Assembly: GCF_001540865.1 (NCBI RefSeq)
Contig: NC_033621.1
Span: 9,597,277 to 9,661,276 of the forward strand
Direction of reading: 5' to 3'
Length of the DNA stretch: 64,000 bases
Origin: Ananas comosus
Taxonomy: Eukaryota > Streptophyta > Magnoliopsida > Poales > Bromeliaceae
The notes beneath the pieces were generated by a model. The model saw nothing but the letters and a program-made list of their open reading frames with translations. It did no database searches and was not told the DNA's origin. The position numbers and the translations under genes were made by a program. The first letter of the stretch is position 1. Every line of letters begins with the position of its first letter. Below are positions 46,089-56,290 of the stretch, in pieces.

Positions 46089-46606
46089 GGACTACTATAC
46101 TCTTATGAGTGTAGAAGCATTTGTACTCATAAGTTGTTTTCGATGATGGAGTTTCTGAATCGACAATCCATATTATTAAACATGATCTATAGTATTTGAA
46201 ACTTTTAGAAAATAAATTTCGTAATTTTTAAATCATAATAAAGTCTATCAAGTGGGTATAAAATGAACAGTCAAAATCGAATAATGTCCTAAAAATGGAT
46301 GATCGGATTTCTTAATTGAAGATCAGAGTTATTGCTCTTTATCCAGATAGTGGATAACCGATTTCAATTCTTTTACACCGTTAAACTAGCAAGTATCCAA
46401 TACTGGCCGTTAAAAATTGTCAAATTTGTGACCTCTTGATCGTAAAGTAAATGATGTCGAAAAATTATAAAATTTGATTTCTAGAAGTTTTAAATGATCT
46501 AGATAATGTTTAAGTAAACGATAGGATGTGGATTAGAACAGCTCTATCATCGAAAACTACTTATGAGTACGAAGGTGATCGTACTCATAAAAAGTAATAG
46601 TAATCC
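46089..46606. mobile_element. Large palindromic element 1 of the TA cluster
   Basis: The left arm GGACTACTATACTCTTATGA...GTTTTCGATGATGGAG is inverted on the right (CTCTATCATCGAAAAC...TAATCC). The core is AT-rich and non-coding. A TA/CT-rich microsatellite follows. Confidence 0.75.
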
Positions 46607-46629
46607 AGACTCTCTCTCCTCTGCTCTGA

Positions 46630-46748
46630 ATATATATATAATATATATATTATATATATAATTAATATATATATATACTAATAATATATATAATATATAT
46701 ATATAATAGTAGATATATATATATTATATATAAATATATATATGATGC
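46630..46748. repeat. TA microsatellite between palindromic elements
   Basis: About 110 bases of interrupted TATATA with TAATATATAT variants. Confidence 0.8.
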
Positions 46749-46749
46749 A

Positions 46750-47298
46750 GTGAGCACGTATGCTATCGGAAGCACGGAGCCTTCGTGCTCCAGCTCGTTT
46801 CGATGTTGCGACTTTCCATAATCGTCGATCGACTACCGTTAACTTGTATCTAAGTATTTGAGGTAACTAGAAAATAAATTTTATTTATTTTTGCGATATC
46901 AATTTGCCTATGTGAAGAGGGGCTCACAAATCAACGGCTGAAAAGTAAAATCTTATAAAATCGTGGAAAGATATGACATTAAAATTTTAAACAGAAGATA
47001 TTGATCTTATTTTATATAGTATAAGAATTCTTATCAATAATTCACGTGATTTGTAATTTCTACACCTAAACTTGCAAACGGCTCACTACGACCCTTTGAA
47101 ATTTGTTGATTTTGAGCCCCTACGATCAACTAGCAATATGCATATCCGAAAATAATAAAATTTATGTTTCTAGGTATTTCAAATACTCTAGATCAAGTTT
47201 AAACGGAGCCGTATCACCGATTCGAAAGTCCCGCAACATCGAAACACGAGCTGGAAGCAACGAAGGTCCGTGCTTCCGATAAGCATAGGTAGCCTCAC
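46750..47298. mobile_element. Large palindromic element 2
   Basis: GTGAGCACGTATGCTATCGG...TTTCGATGTTGCG on the left is inverted on the right as CGCAACATCGAAA...CCGATAAGCATAGGTAGCC. The internal plan (ACCGTTAA-, ATCTA-TATTTGA-, AGAAAATAAATTT) parallels the neighbours. TA-rich DNA lies on both sides. Confidence 0.8.
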
Positions 47299-47320
47299 TT
47301 ATAATATTATAAATATATAT

Positions 47321-47889
47321 GAGGTCCGGCTACTATACTATTAGAGTACGATCGCTCTCGTACTCATAACGTTGTTTTTCAGATATAGAGCTTCCGAATC
47401 GGAACAATCCCACACCGTTAAACATCTATCTTACAAATTATAAAACTTCTAGAATCAAATTGTTATAATTTTTCGACATCATTTACCTTACAGATCAAGA
47501 GGTCACAAATTTGAACAATTTTTAACGGACCAGCCGATATGGGATACTTTCTAGTTGAACGGTGTAAAAGAATCGGAATTTGTTCTGATTTTTTGATAGA
47601 AAATTCATATTCCTAAGATAGAGTAAATGTCAAAAATCCGATCTTGAAATTGAAGATCCGATCATACTTTTTTTTAGGATGTCGTTTCGATTTTGACGTA
47701 CATTTAGCTGCCACTTGATGGACTTTAATTATGAATTTCAAAAATTTACTGAAATGTATTTTCTAAAGTTTCAAATAACCTCTATGATCATATTTAAGCG
47801 GAGTGACGTCGTTCGTGAAGCTCCATAATCGAAACACAACGTTATGAGTACGAGGATCCATATCATAATAGTATAAATACCATGGCCAA
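47321..47889. mobile_element. Large palindromic element 3
   Basis: GAGGTCCGGCTACTATACTA...CGTACTCATAACGTTGT on the left and ACAACGTTATGAGTACG...CATGGCC on the right are inverted arms. The core shares the CACCGTTAAACATC and GTTATAATTTTTCGACATC words with element 1. Confidence 0.75.
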
Positions 47890-47925
47890 TATAATATATT
47901 ATATAATATATATAGATATATAGGC

Positions 47926-48482
47926 GTTGAGGCTAGATAGTCTATCGAATAGTAAACGAGCTCGCGTTCCACGCGCTTTGTTTCTCGAATGATAGAGCCT
48001 CCAAATTGACCGATCGGCCACCGTTGAACATGATCTATACTACTTAAAGTGTTAAAACAAATTTTAAATCTTTTCACAATCATATTGTTTTAATTATCAA
48101 GAGGGTTCAAAATTTGTAGTTTTAATGGTCGATAGAGGCGTTTTCTCGTTTAACGGGCGTAAGATATCCAAATCAAATTGAATTTTTGTTAGAAATTTTT
48201 TACCATTTGTAAAGACAGTATCTATACTCTTTTGATCTTGATTACAAGACTCTTAATCATTGTATTTTTAAAGATATTCATTTTCAGGCCGTTCATCACT
48301 TTTGTGTCTACTCGATGGATAAAGAGAACAATATCGAAATATAATAAATTTGATTTCTTAAAATACTTCAAGTGATATAGAATCATAGTCAACGTAACCG
48401 AATTCGTCGATTTTGGAAGGCTCATCAATCGAATACAATGGGTGGCAACGAGTCCGTTTGCTATCGATAGTATTTTAGTCAC
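47926..48482. mobile_element. Large palindromic element 4
   Basis: TTGAGGCTAGATAGTCTATC...GTAAACGAGCTCG on the left pairs with CGAGTCCGTTTGCTATCGAT on the right. The core has ACCGTTGAACATGATCTATA as in elements 1 and 3. A (TA)n tract borders it on the left and a CT repeat on the right. Confidence 0.7.
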
Positions 48483-48598
48483 TCTCTCTCCTCCCATCTC
48501 TCTCTCTCGTCATCCTCTCCTGTCTCTCTCTCGAGTTCTCTCTCTCTCTAGTTATATTATATATATATAGTACGAGAGAGAGAGAGAGAGAGAGAGAG
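48483..48598. repeat. CT, TA and GA microsatellites
   Basis: CT runs at 48483-48550, TATATA at 48552-48569, then GA at 48574-48598. Confidence 0.85.
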
Positions 48599-48798
48599 TT
48601 GAGCTATGATACTTTTACAAGTATCACCATCATGGTGCTATTAGGTTTTAAGCCATTGGATCTACTTTTTGATTATTAATAGCCCTTGGATTAATCACTA
48701 TTCCACCTACCACCATCATCTCAACCTCACATCTCTCCATCCAAGGGCTAAAAGCACACAAATATCATCCCCATGATACTTTTACAAGTATTCTAGCC

Positions 48799-48802
<4 letters not shown>
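48599..48802. mobile_element. Small inverted-repeat element between microsatellites
   Basis: GAGCTATGATACTTTTACAA on the left and ATACTTTTACAAGTATTCTA on the right share a subterminal palindrome (TACTTTTACAAGTA). Near the left end lies CATCATGGTGCTATTAGG. It is bordered by GA and CT repeats. Confidence 0.5.
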
Positions 48803-48877
<75 letters not shown>

Positions 48878-48890
48878 TGTATGTATGTAT
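48803..48890. repeat. CT/TA/TATG microsatellite
   Basis: (CT)n followed by (TA)n of about 40 bases and (TATG)n. Confidence 0.9.
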
Positions 48891-48895
48891 GTATA

Positions 48896-49195
48896 TTCAA
48901 GCTATATTGAGCCGAATATGAGTGAGCTCATCCCATCATGTATTTAGCTCGTTAAGATTTCAAACCGAAAAATTTAGTTCGTATTCGGCTCGTTTATTAA
49001 ACGAGTGATTGTTCTCGAGCTCATTTCAAACCAAATGCTAGCTTGAGCGAGTTGACTCCAGCTCGTGTTCAGCTCTTTAAGATTTCAAGCTGAAAAATTT
49101 ATCTCGTGTTTGGCTTGTTTATTAAGCCATCAATTGATCTCGAGGTCATTTCAAGCTAGATACGAGCTTGCTCATAAACAGCGAGCTGGATTATT
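48896..49195. repeat. GGCTCG/GAGCTC-type repeat
   Basis: Two diverged internal units contain CTCGTT-AAGATTTCAA-C-GAAAAATTTA and GGCTCGTTTATTAA. The words match the element at 54876-55405. Ends are not defined. Confidence 0.5.
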
Positions 49196-49199
49196 AGCC

Positions 49200-49750
49200 C
49201 TAAGCAGTTGCATGTAGCGTATGTTTAAGGATATCAGCATGTCATCCTATTCACTTGATTATGCATGTATCATATTACAACATTATTTTCTTCCCTTTTG
49301 GAGTATAATATTTTTTGCTTTTGAATTATTTTTCTTTTCTGCTTGAACATGTAATATATAAAAAGGACCAATCCTTGCTTAATATAAGTCATGTCTTAAG
49401 CATTCGAGCTTCAATGATATGGTATTAGAGTCAAATTTTTTTCAACATCATGTTGGATTGTTGGTACTAACATTAATTCCAAAAGCTTGATCTATTAAAA
49501 ATATGTAATTAATTCGCTTAAAGTATATATATCAACACATCGCCCACGGATGTGGAATATCAAAACTCGACCCAATAAGCCTCGCGCTACTTCGAACATA
49601 ATTCGGCTTAATCCAACCTCCCGCTATTTCGAATGTGACTTAGCCCAACCATGCCTTAAAGGGGACAGAATGCTCGCCCCTTTAAGGTGACACATTATAT
49701 GTAGTCCAAAGTGGGTCACAAAAACCACCCAAAATTTTATTTAAGTATAT
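49200..49750 (+). other. LTR-like end and primer-site remnant
   Basis: ATGGTATTAGAGTCAAA at about 49418-49434 resembles a tRNA-Met primer site after an AT-rich LTR-like 3' part (AATATAAGTCATG). Downstream is GC-richer unknown sequence (49560-49720). No coding domain is seen. Confidence 0.35.
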
Positions 49751-49752
49751 AT

Positions 49753-50230
49753 TGTTAGGATTTGGTTAGATTTGTAGTTGAATTCTAATTGGATTAGGAT
49801 TAATATTTAAATTTATTAGATATAAATTAGGATTTAAATATTAATTAGAGTAAAATCTAATTGGATTAGGATTTTGGTAGCTTTTGATGTAAGCTATAAA
49901 TATAGCATATGTGCTATGATTGTGGTAGTGGTGGTACTGATTAGCCACACCCATATGGGATGGTCAAGGTAGTCATGATTTTGGATGCACCTAATTAATG
50001 CATGGGTGGAAGAGGACGTGAGCGGCTTTCGCAGCCCTAGATCTTGTGCACGGGTGTACATGATGAGAGAAATATCTTCTGAGACTACAGAAGACGAGAG
50101 AAGGGTATGAGAGATTCAAGAAGAGGGCTTGGGGTTGTAGCTACTATGTTATAGAAGATGGATCATGTATAATCTTCTCTTATTTAATGAATCTTATTTT
50201 ACCCACATAATTTCTGTTTGGTTTTTTTTT
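49753..50230 (+). mobile_element. Possible copia-like LTR relic
   Basis: It starts TGTTAGGATTTGG, has TATAAATATAGC near 49906 and an AT-rich AATCTTCTCTTATTTAATGA stretch, and ends in a T16 run. No matching second LTR or target duplication was found. Confidence 0.3.
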
Positions 50231-50601
50231 TTTTTTTGTGATTATATCAGCTTCTGCTAAGGAGACGGGTTTATGTTAAAAATCTAATTTGACACTTCCG
50301 TTGCAGAATCGTAATAATCAGTACCGAATTCACAGCAGTCGATATCGCAGCGAGTTGTGGATTCTCCGGTACCGGGGTAAGTACCGGATTCCCAACATAG
50401 GCTCTAGCAGGAATAAATGTGTTTATTTAGGTGCCCAAAGAGCCATATATGTCGAGCCAAAGGGGACTTGCATTAGGACCCACCGCATTTTGAATTTGTA
50501 ACCTAATTAGCACCACCTGCAATACGAGGAAGGAATATATTGGCTAAGGATAAATTCAATGGATGATCACTAGCTGTATAGGGATATACATAACTGGTAG
50601 T
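50231..50601. other. Unassigned spacer
   Basis: A 70-codon frame (50289-50501) has no motif. It contains GATATCGCAGCGAG and ACCGGGGTAAGTACCGG words. No gene is called. Confidence 0.4.
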
Positions 50602-50617
50602 GACAATAACTCAAACT

Positions 50618-50778
50618 ACCAACCGTCCCTAAAGCTAGTGGCAAAGGGTTTGGTGGTTGGTACCCGAGACCCAAGTTCGAATCCTACTTGATTCACATTT
50701 CTAGCTAAGTTTATTTCTAAATGAAATAAACGAACCGAGTAGTGTGCTGCCTATCTCTTAAAAGAAAAAAAAAAAGAA
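50618..50778 (+). mobile_element. SINE copy 3
   Basis: A full copy: head ACCGTCCCTAAAGCTAGTGG, B box GTTCGAATCC, body AAATGAAATAAACGAACCG and an A-rich tail. Duplications GACAATAACTCAAACT (50602-50617) and GACAATAATTCAAACT (50779-50794) flank it with one mismatch. Confidence 0.9.
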
Positions 50779-50949
50779 GACAATAATTCAAACTAAAAAA
50801 CAAAGAGGGCCTCTAAGAGGTGAGTATATGTGGCTTTGAGAAAACGTAAAAAAGTTGCTTATGTTGCACCCTTTTTTTTAGAAATAAACTTATCTGAAAA
50901 TGTGAAGTAACTACATTTTTAATTTAGAATCTCGGATACCAATCATTAA

Positions 50950-51514
50950 GGGCCTATTTGGATACACAGTAAAAAATCTCCACGGATTTATAAACTGTGG
51001 TTTTGATCTAGATAAAGTAGAGAATCCTACAACTCTAAAAAATCCACGGATTCAATTTTTAAACTATTTGGATACGCATTGTACAATTTCACGGGATTTT
51101 TCTAAATTTTAATATTAAAAGTTAAAATTTAAAATTTAAAATTTCAAAAAAAATTTAAAATTTAAAATTTGATATGTGAAATGTGAAATTTTGAATTTTA
51201 AATTTTAAATTTTAAATTTTAAAATTTAAATCTATGTGAAATTTAAAATCTATGTTGAAATTTAAAATTTTATGTTGAAATTTAAAAGTTAGAACTTGAT
51301 GCATTTTTTTGAATGAGGGAGCTCAAGAATGGTGGAATTTTTTTTTCTTTGGTTAGAGTGGATTAAACTTTTACTCTATTTTTTAGAGTATAGTTTAACT
51401 ATACTCCAAAAATTACGTTACTTTTTTTCCTTCCAAACGCTTCATAGGATATTTTTTCTACCGCTGTAGCATAGTTTAACTATGCTACGTTTTCAGGAGT
51501 ATTCAAACGGGCCC
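50950..51514. mobile_element. Tourist-like MITE, TSD TAA
   Basis: The ends GGGCCTATTTGGATAC and GTATTCAAACGGGCCC are imperfect inverted repeats, flanked by TAA at 50947-50949 and 51515-51517. Internal ATAGTTTAACTAT and TAGCATAGTTTAACTATGCTA palindromes also occur near 31350-31450. Confidence 0.75.
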
Positions 51515-51566
51515 TAAGCCTTTTGTCATTTGCCCTAGAGATGCTTTGGGTTTATGTTACATTGCT

Positions 51567-52078
51567 CACTGCAACAGAATTAGATTATAGGGACACATAT
51601 TTGGGACACTTTTGTGTAAGTGTCTTATTTATGTCAAAATTTTTAAAAAAATCTACTAAGGCCTAAATATAAAGCCCAATCTAATAAAAAATAAAAGGTT
51701 ACTCTACTCAACCCACCCCACCCAGCCCATTTGGCTCAATTACAAACAGAAAAGGAAAAAAAAAAAAATGATCACCATCGCCCCTTCTCCCCTCATTCAA
51801 TCCGCTAAAATCCTAGACGAAGAGCCCTTCGCTCTCCTCCTCCTTCGCCACCGCAGCCAACGAGGTAAAGTTCCGGCAGTTACTAAATACTTAAATAAGT
51901 ATTGGTAAATTAGCAGCACTCTTTTTAGGTTATACTGACACTCTTAAACTGTCACTATATATCTAGCGACCCCACATAGAGCAACACTTTTTAAAAATTT
52001 TGGTAATTTAGCCAGCAATATTTTTTTGACCTATACCAATATTTAAAAGTGTCGCTATACACCGTTGTTGTTGTAGTG
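51567..52078. mobile_element. CACTA-like non-autonomous element, copy 2
   Basis: The ends are CACTGCAACAGAATTAG and GTTGTTGTTGTAGTG. The inner part matches copy 1 (2477-2974) in reverse orientation, including GTGTAAGTGTC, AAAATCTACTAA and the GATCACCATC-CCCCTTCTCC block. Subterminal AAGTGTCGCTATA words are present. Confidence 0.7.
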
Positions 52079-52438
52079 AACGTTGATCTTTGAACTTTTA
52101 GGAAAGTTTTACTTTGGCCTTTATATATGAGGTGGATGGAAAGTTTTTATTGGAAACTTTTAGGAAAGTTTTTATGGTTTAAATATATCCAACCCTTGAA
52201 CTTCTGAATTGTACCAATTTAGTCCCTGTTGTTATCTACAGTTAAGTTTGATGATGGAAAGAATATTTATGAGGTGGATGCAAGCATATATTGGTATAAA
52301 ACTTGGCTGCAATTTACATTAATTTTTGCCCACTAAAATGGCATCTGGTGATTAGAAAAATACATTTGAAAAAAAAAATATTGCGACAACTCATTCTTCA
52401 AGAGGCTATAAGTTTGGTTAGGATTGAATATATGATAT
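52079..52438. other. Unique AT-rich spacer
   Basis: A short duplicated phrase (GGAAAGTTTTTAT) lies near 52140-52170. No gene is seen. Confidence 0.4.
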
Positions 52439-52456
52439 TAAAACATCCTCTTTGTT

Positions 52457-52614
52457 TTTTTTTTTTTTTGAGAGAGAGATAGGTAGCACGCTACCTGCTT
52501 CGTTTATTTCATTTAGAAATAAACTTAGCTGGAAATGTGAATCAACTAGGATTCGAACCTGGGTCTCGGGTACCAACCACCAAACTCTTTGCCACTTGCT
52601 CTAGAGACGGTTGG
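52457..52614 (-). mobile_element. SINE copy 4
   Basis: Reverse orientation with a T tail, AAGCAGGTAGCGTGC-type 3' body and a GGTTCGAATCC-like B box on the - strand. A perfect 18-bp duplication TAAAACATCCTCTTTGTT lies at 52439-52456 and 52615-52632. Confidence 0.92.
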
Positions 52615-52639
52615 TAAAACATCCTCTTTGTTAGAGTAA

Positions 52640-53640
52640 GTTTTTCCAGGGAAATAGCTAGTTGTTAAATTACATCATATCAGATCGAGAGGTTCTGAGT
52701 TCGATTTACGCTAGCTAGTTCCATGTAGCCTCAATGGTTGATCACATTTGGAGGCTATCTATTTGGTACACTAATATAAGTTTAGAGGGCCAAAAAAACA
52801 ACATAAAAGGAAAAAAAAAATCAAATAATAACTTAATTGGTTAGCTTGTCTGTAAAATAATTGCTTATTTTGCTATGTAAAGTGATAGTTAATTAAGTAT
52901 TTAGGCCTATGTAAATAAAAAGATTTGATTACTCTTGTGACATAAGGTGAAAAAGCATTTATTTGAACCCTAAAATCAAAAGACCCAATATGAATCTTTG
53001 GCCGATTCTTGCATAGTGGAAAGTTATTTGAGACGATATCAACAAATTAAGAACACTTAATGCTTTTTCGAAGTTTTACATTGTTATATGATTCGGTCAA
53101 TTTAGTGTTAGAGTTTAAAAAAAATCGTGACTCAACTAAACTGGCTCGAAAATCTTGTTGAGTTCAGCAATTTTTAGAATCAACGCGGAAAATCCTTCAA
53201 CGATTATAACTTTTCGTTCAAGTATATATCCATTTTTAGCGTGCAGCCCTAATTAGGAAAATAATTTTTGAGATCTATGTGTCGATTGACAAAATTGTTT
53301 TGATCTAGTTTGGAACCAAATTCAACTATGTAGGCCTCTATTTTTGCATATTTAGGTTATTTTCACAAAGTTGTGTCTGGTTATTTGGTTATTTTAGATT
53401 GATTTAGGTTTTGAAAAATATTAGAGTTAATTTATCATCTTTATTTACTATATGATTTGGATATCGACCATATATAAATATATGTGGCGTTCGCTTAATG
53501 TAATTAGCCTTTTAGAGTTGATTAATAATATTTTCGTGTTCGTCAAAAAATTGCATTTTTGGTGTATCTCTCTTTTCATCCTTACGTTAATTTCTTCCCT
53601 CTCAATGCGACTTAGGCCTGCCTCATTATACTTTTGCAGA
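52640..53640. other. Intergenic spacer
   Basis: No gene. The only longer open frame (86 codons at 53452) is hydrophobic and motif-free and ends in the T run of the next repeat. Confidence 0.45.
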
Positions 53641-53760
53641 AATTTCTTTTTTTTTTTTTTTTTTTTTGAGAAAAAGATAGCACGCTACCCGCTTCATTCA
53701 TTCAGGGTATGAACTTAGCTACATGGGTGAGGCAACAAGGCCTCTGAAGAGATGAAAAGC
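53641..53760 (-). mobile_element. SINE-type tail on a different body (possible LINE 3' end)
   Basis: On the - strand the end GAAGCGGGTAGCGTGCTATC plus polyA is that of the SINE. The inner part (GAATGAATG, CCATGTAGCTAAGTTCAT, GAGGCCTTGTTGCC) is not. SINEs often share their tail with the LINE that mobilises them, so this may be such a LINE end or a related SINE. Confidence 0.5.
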
Positions 53761-54865
53761 CGGACAAAGACAAAATACAAGTTCCTCTTTTGGCCAGCAA
53801 ATAAAGATAGTTATTCCTCAATACAAGTTCTTAGAATAGCTCTAGTTCGCACTCTTTTGGCCAGCAAATAAAGATGTATGTTCTTCTTTAGTTATTCCTC
53901 AATATTGGATTATAAAATAGAAGGTATGGAAAGCATGAAAACGTGCCCTCATGGTCCATAGTAAAAAGATACAAGATAAGATACTCTATAAGATAGCACA
54001 AATTAATATTCTGCGAGAAGAGATGCAATGGAACTCCTGATCACAATAGGTTATAAATTGCACCACGTATAAGCCCGTAGCAACACCAATTACAATAATA
54101 GTAATCGTCGCATGCGTTGCTCACTCATGAGATAACAAAAGCCATTAAATGGAGGGAATAGTATAGTATTTAGAATTGATCTGGGTAACTAATTAACAAT
54201 GTACCCAAGAGTTAGTGCCACATAAAATTTCCGTAGACGAGAAGTGTGATCAAATGCGTACCACATAAAACTCTCTACTTTTGAATTAATTATAGAAGAA
54301 AAATTTTATGTTAGATAAATTATCATCGGATAACTCCTTTGGACAGCCACACAAGGCCTAGCTAAAAGAGTTTTTAGCATTGCCAGGGTTATCTAAAGTG
54401 TTTAACGAATAATTTAGAGCTTGTTTGGCGTTGTTGTATGTACTTTAGAGATAACTGCGACTAAAAACAAAATTAGAAGCTATATAGGCCAAATTAACAT
54501 ATATATAAGGCGCGAATACAGTTTCTACAAATGAGCTTGTAGAATACTGGAGCGCTAGCTAATAACGTATAATTTCTTATTGAACTCAAAATTCTAAACA
54601 AAATCATTTTTTCGAGGCTCAAAAAGGTTCGTTTCAGCCCCCTGACACAATAAAAGCTTTCTATATTTTTGTTCGCCAAATGACATAAACTTTTGTTGCA
54701 CCTGTAGTGCTAAAGAAGCTTTTCCAAATGACATGTATAGCCAAGTAAATGAGCTATTTGTGTGATTAACAAAGGATGCATGGTTAAGTAATGGATGATT
54801 GGTTATTGGTGGGGCACTTATTTGGGGTATATACATTATTTCTTGGTAATTATTTTTAGCTCTCT
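53761..54865. other. Intergenic spacer
   Basis: Short duplicated words (TTTTGGCCAGCAAATAAAGA at 53790 and 53855; AATACAAGTTC) are visible. No gene is seen. Confidence 0.45.
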
Positions 54866-54875
54866 ACCTATAAAT

Positions 54876-55405
54876 AGGGGTGGCAATCCAGCTCGCTGTT
54901 CGCGAGTCAGCTCATTTTCGGCTCGAAATGAGCTCGAGATCGGCTCGCTCGTTTAGTAAACNAATTATTTTAAATTCTGAATCTACTATTTTATTATTAA
55001 AATATATTTAATTTTACTAGGAGATCATGTGTATATATTTCAACATTTAAATAGTTAGTTTTACTAGGAGATCACGTATATATTTCAACATTTAGATTTA
55101 TCTATTTTAACAGTTATAATTAAACTATATTATACAATTTATATAAGAATTATATTTTTGTTAAAGTAAATTGTATATCATAAATTTGTATTCAAAAAGC
55201 TATTAAATAGCATGAGTTAAAGTTAAATTTAACATGTGAATGAAAATTAGAAAAAAGTTGAATTGTAGTAGAGGTGGCAATCCAGTTTGCTGTTTGCAAC
55301 CTCGTGTTTGGTTCGAAATGAACTCGAGATCGAATTACTCGTTTAGTAAATGAGTCGAACAGGAGCTGAGGCCAGCTCGCTCGTGTTCGGCTCGTTTACA
55401 CCCCT
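54876..55405. mobile_element. Inverted-repeat element, 10-bp TSD
   Basis: It starts AGGGGTGGCAATCCAGCTCG and ends CGGCTCGTTTACACCCCT. The flanks are ACCTATAAAT at 54866-54875 and 55406-55415. A second AGAGGTGGCAATCCAG start lies inside at about 55268, so the element is either nested or rearranged. The duplication length fits Mutator-like elements. One N lies at 54962. Confidence 0.7.
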
Positions 55406-55745
55406 ACCTATAAATGAGGAAATGTTTGCCCATATTGATACCTCCAAACAAGTTGCATGCATGCTCTCCTCAAACTCCAATGCATTGCAGACCAGCAAAC
55501 AAAGGCCATGTGCTTTTAGCAAAAGCAAATTGAGAAATGTGGTGTTTTTTGGAAGCATTAATTGGTGGGTGGGGTTACTGTAGCTAGTTAGACAGGTGGA
55601 AGAGAATGAAGCCAAAAGAAAAATAGTAGTGGTTGTGTGATTTTCTACTTCCTGCTTTTTGGTCTGTCCCCCATTTCTCTATATGCTGGAAGATTGGACT
55701 AACCCCATGCATACAGCTCAGCTAGCTAGCCAGCTTTCTTTCTTT

Positions 55746-56290
55746 TAGTAAAAGTGTTACATATATGGATAGTCCCTCACCTCATAATTGAGAGTTAGTA
55801 TCAACATATACTTTAGTTTCATTTAAATAATTATAAAAATATATAAACTTATCTGAACTATAGAGCATTTGGATTTGAGTATTCAATCTATCAAAATTTT
55901 AATTTTGCTATCTAAACTTTCAGTTTGTTTGATTTGAGCCGGTTAACGGCACTTTCACTTCAAACTTAGAATGCGTCATTTATCCTTACATATTTAATTA
56001 GTATATTTCATCTTTATAGGTTTTAGTAAAAATGTTACATGGATAGTCCCTGGCCTCTGAGAGTTAGCATTAACATATACTACTCTAGTTTAAATATATG
56101 AAACTTATCTGAATTATAGAGCATGTGGATTAGAGGTTCCAATCTATCAAAATTTCAAAATTTTGATTTTGCCCTCTAAACTTTCAATTTGTTTCATTTG
56201 AGTGAGTTAACCATACTTTCACTTCAAACTTAAAATGCGTCGTTTATCTTTACATATTTAGTTAGTATATTTTATATAATTCTCACAAAT
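55746..56290. repeat. Diverged tandem duplication, about 275-bp period
   Basis: GTTACAT...GGATAGTCCCT, GAGAGTTAG-ATCAACATATAC, CAATCTATCAAAATTT and CACTTTCACTTCAAACTTA occur in the same order from 55750 and from 56030. The copies differ by many small changes, so the duplication is old. Confidence 0.75.
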
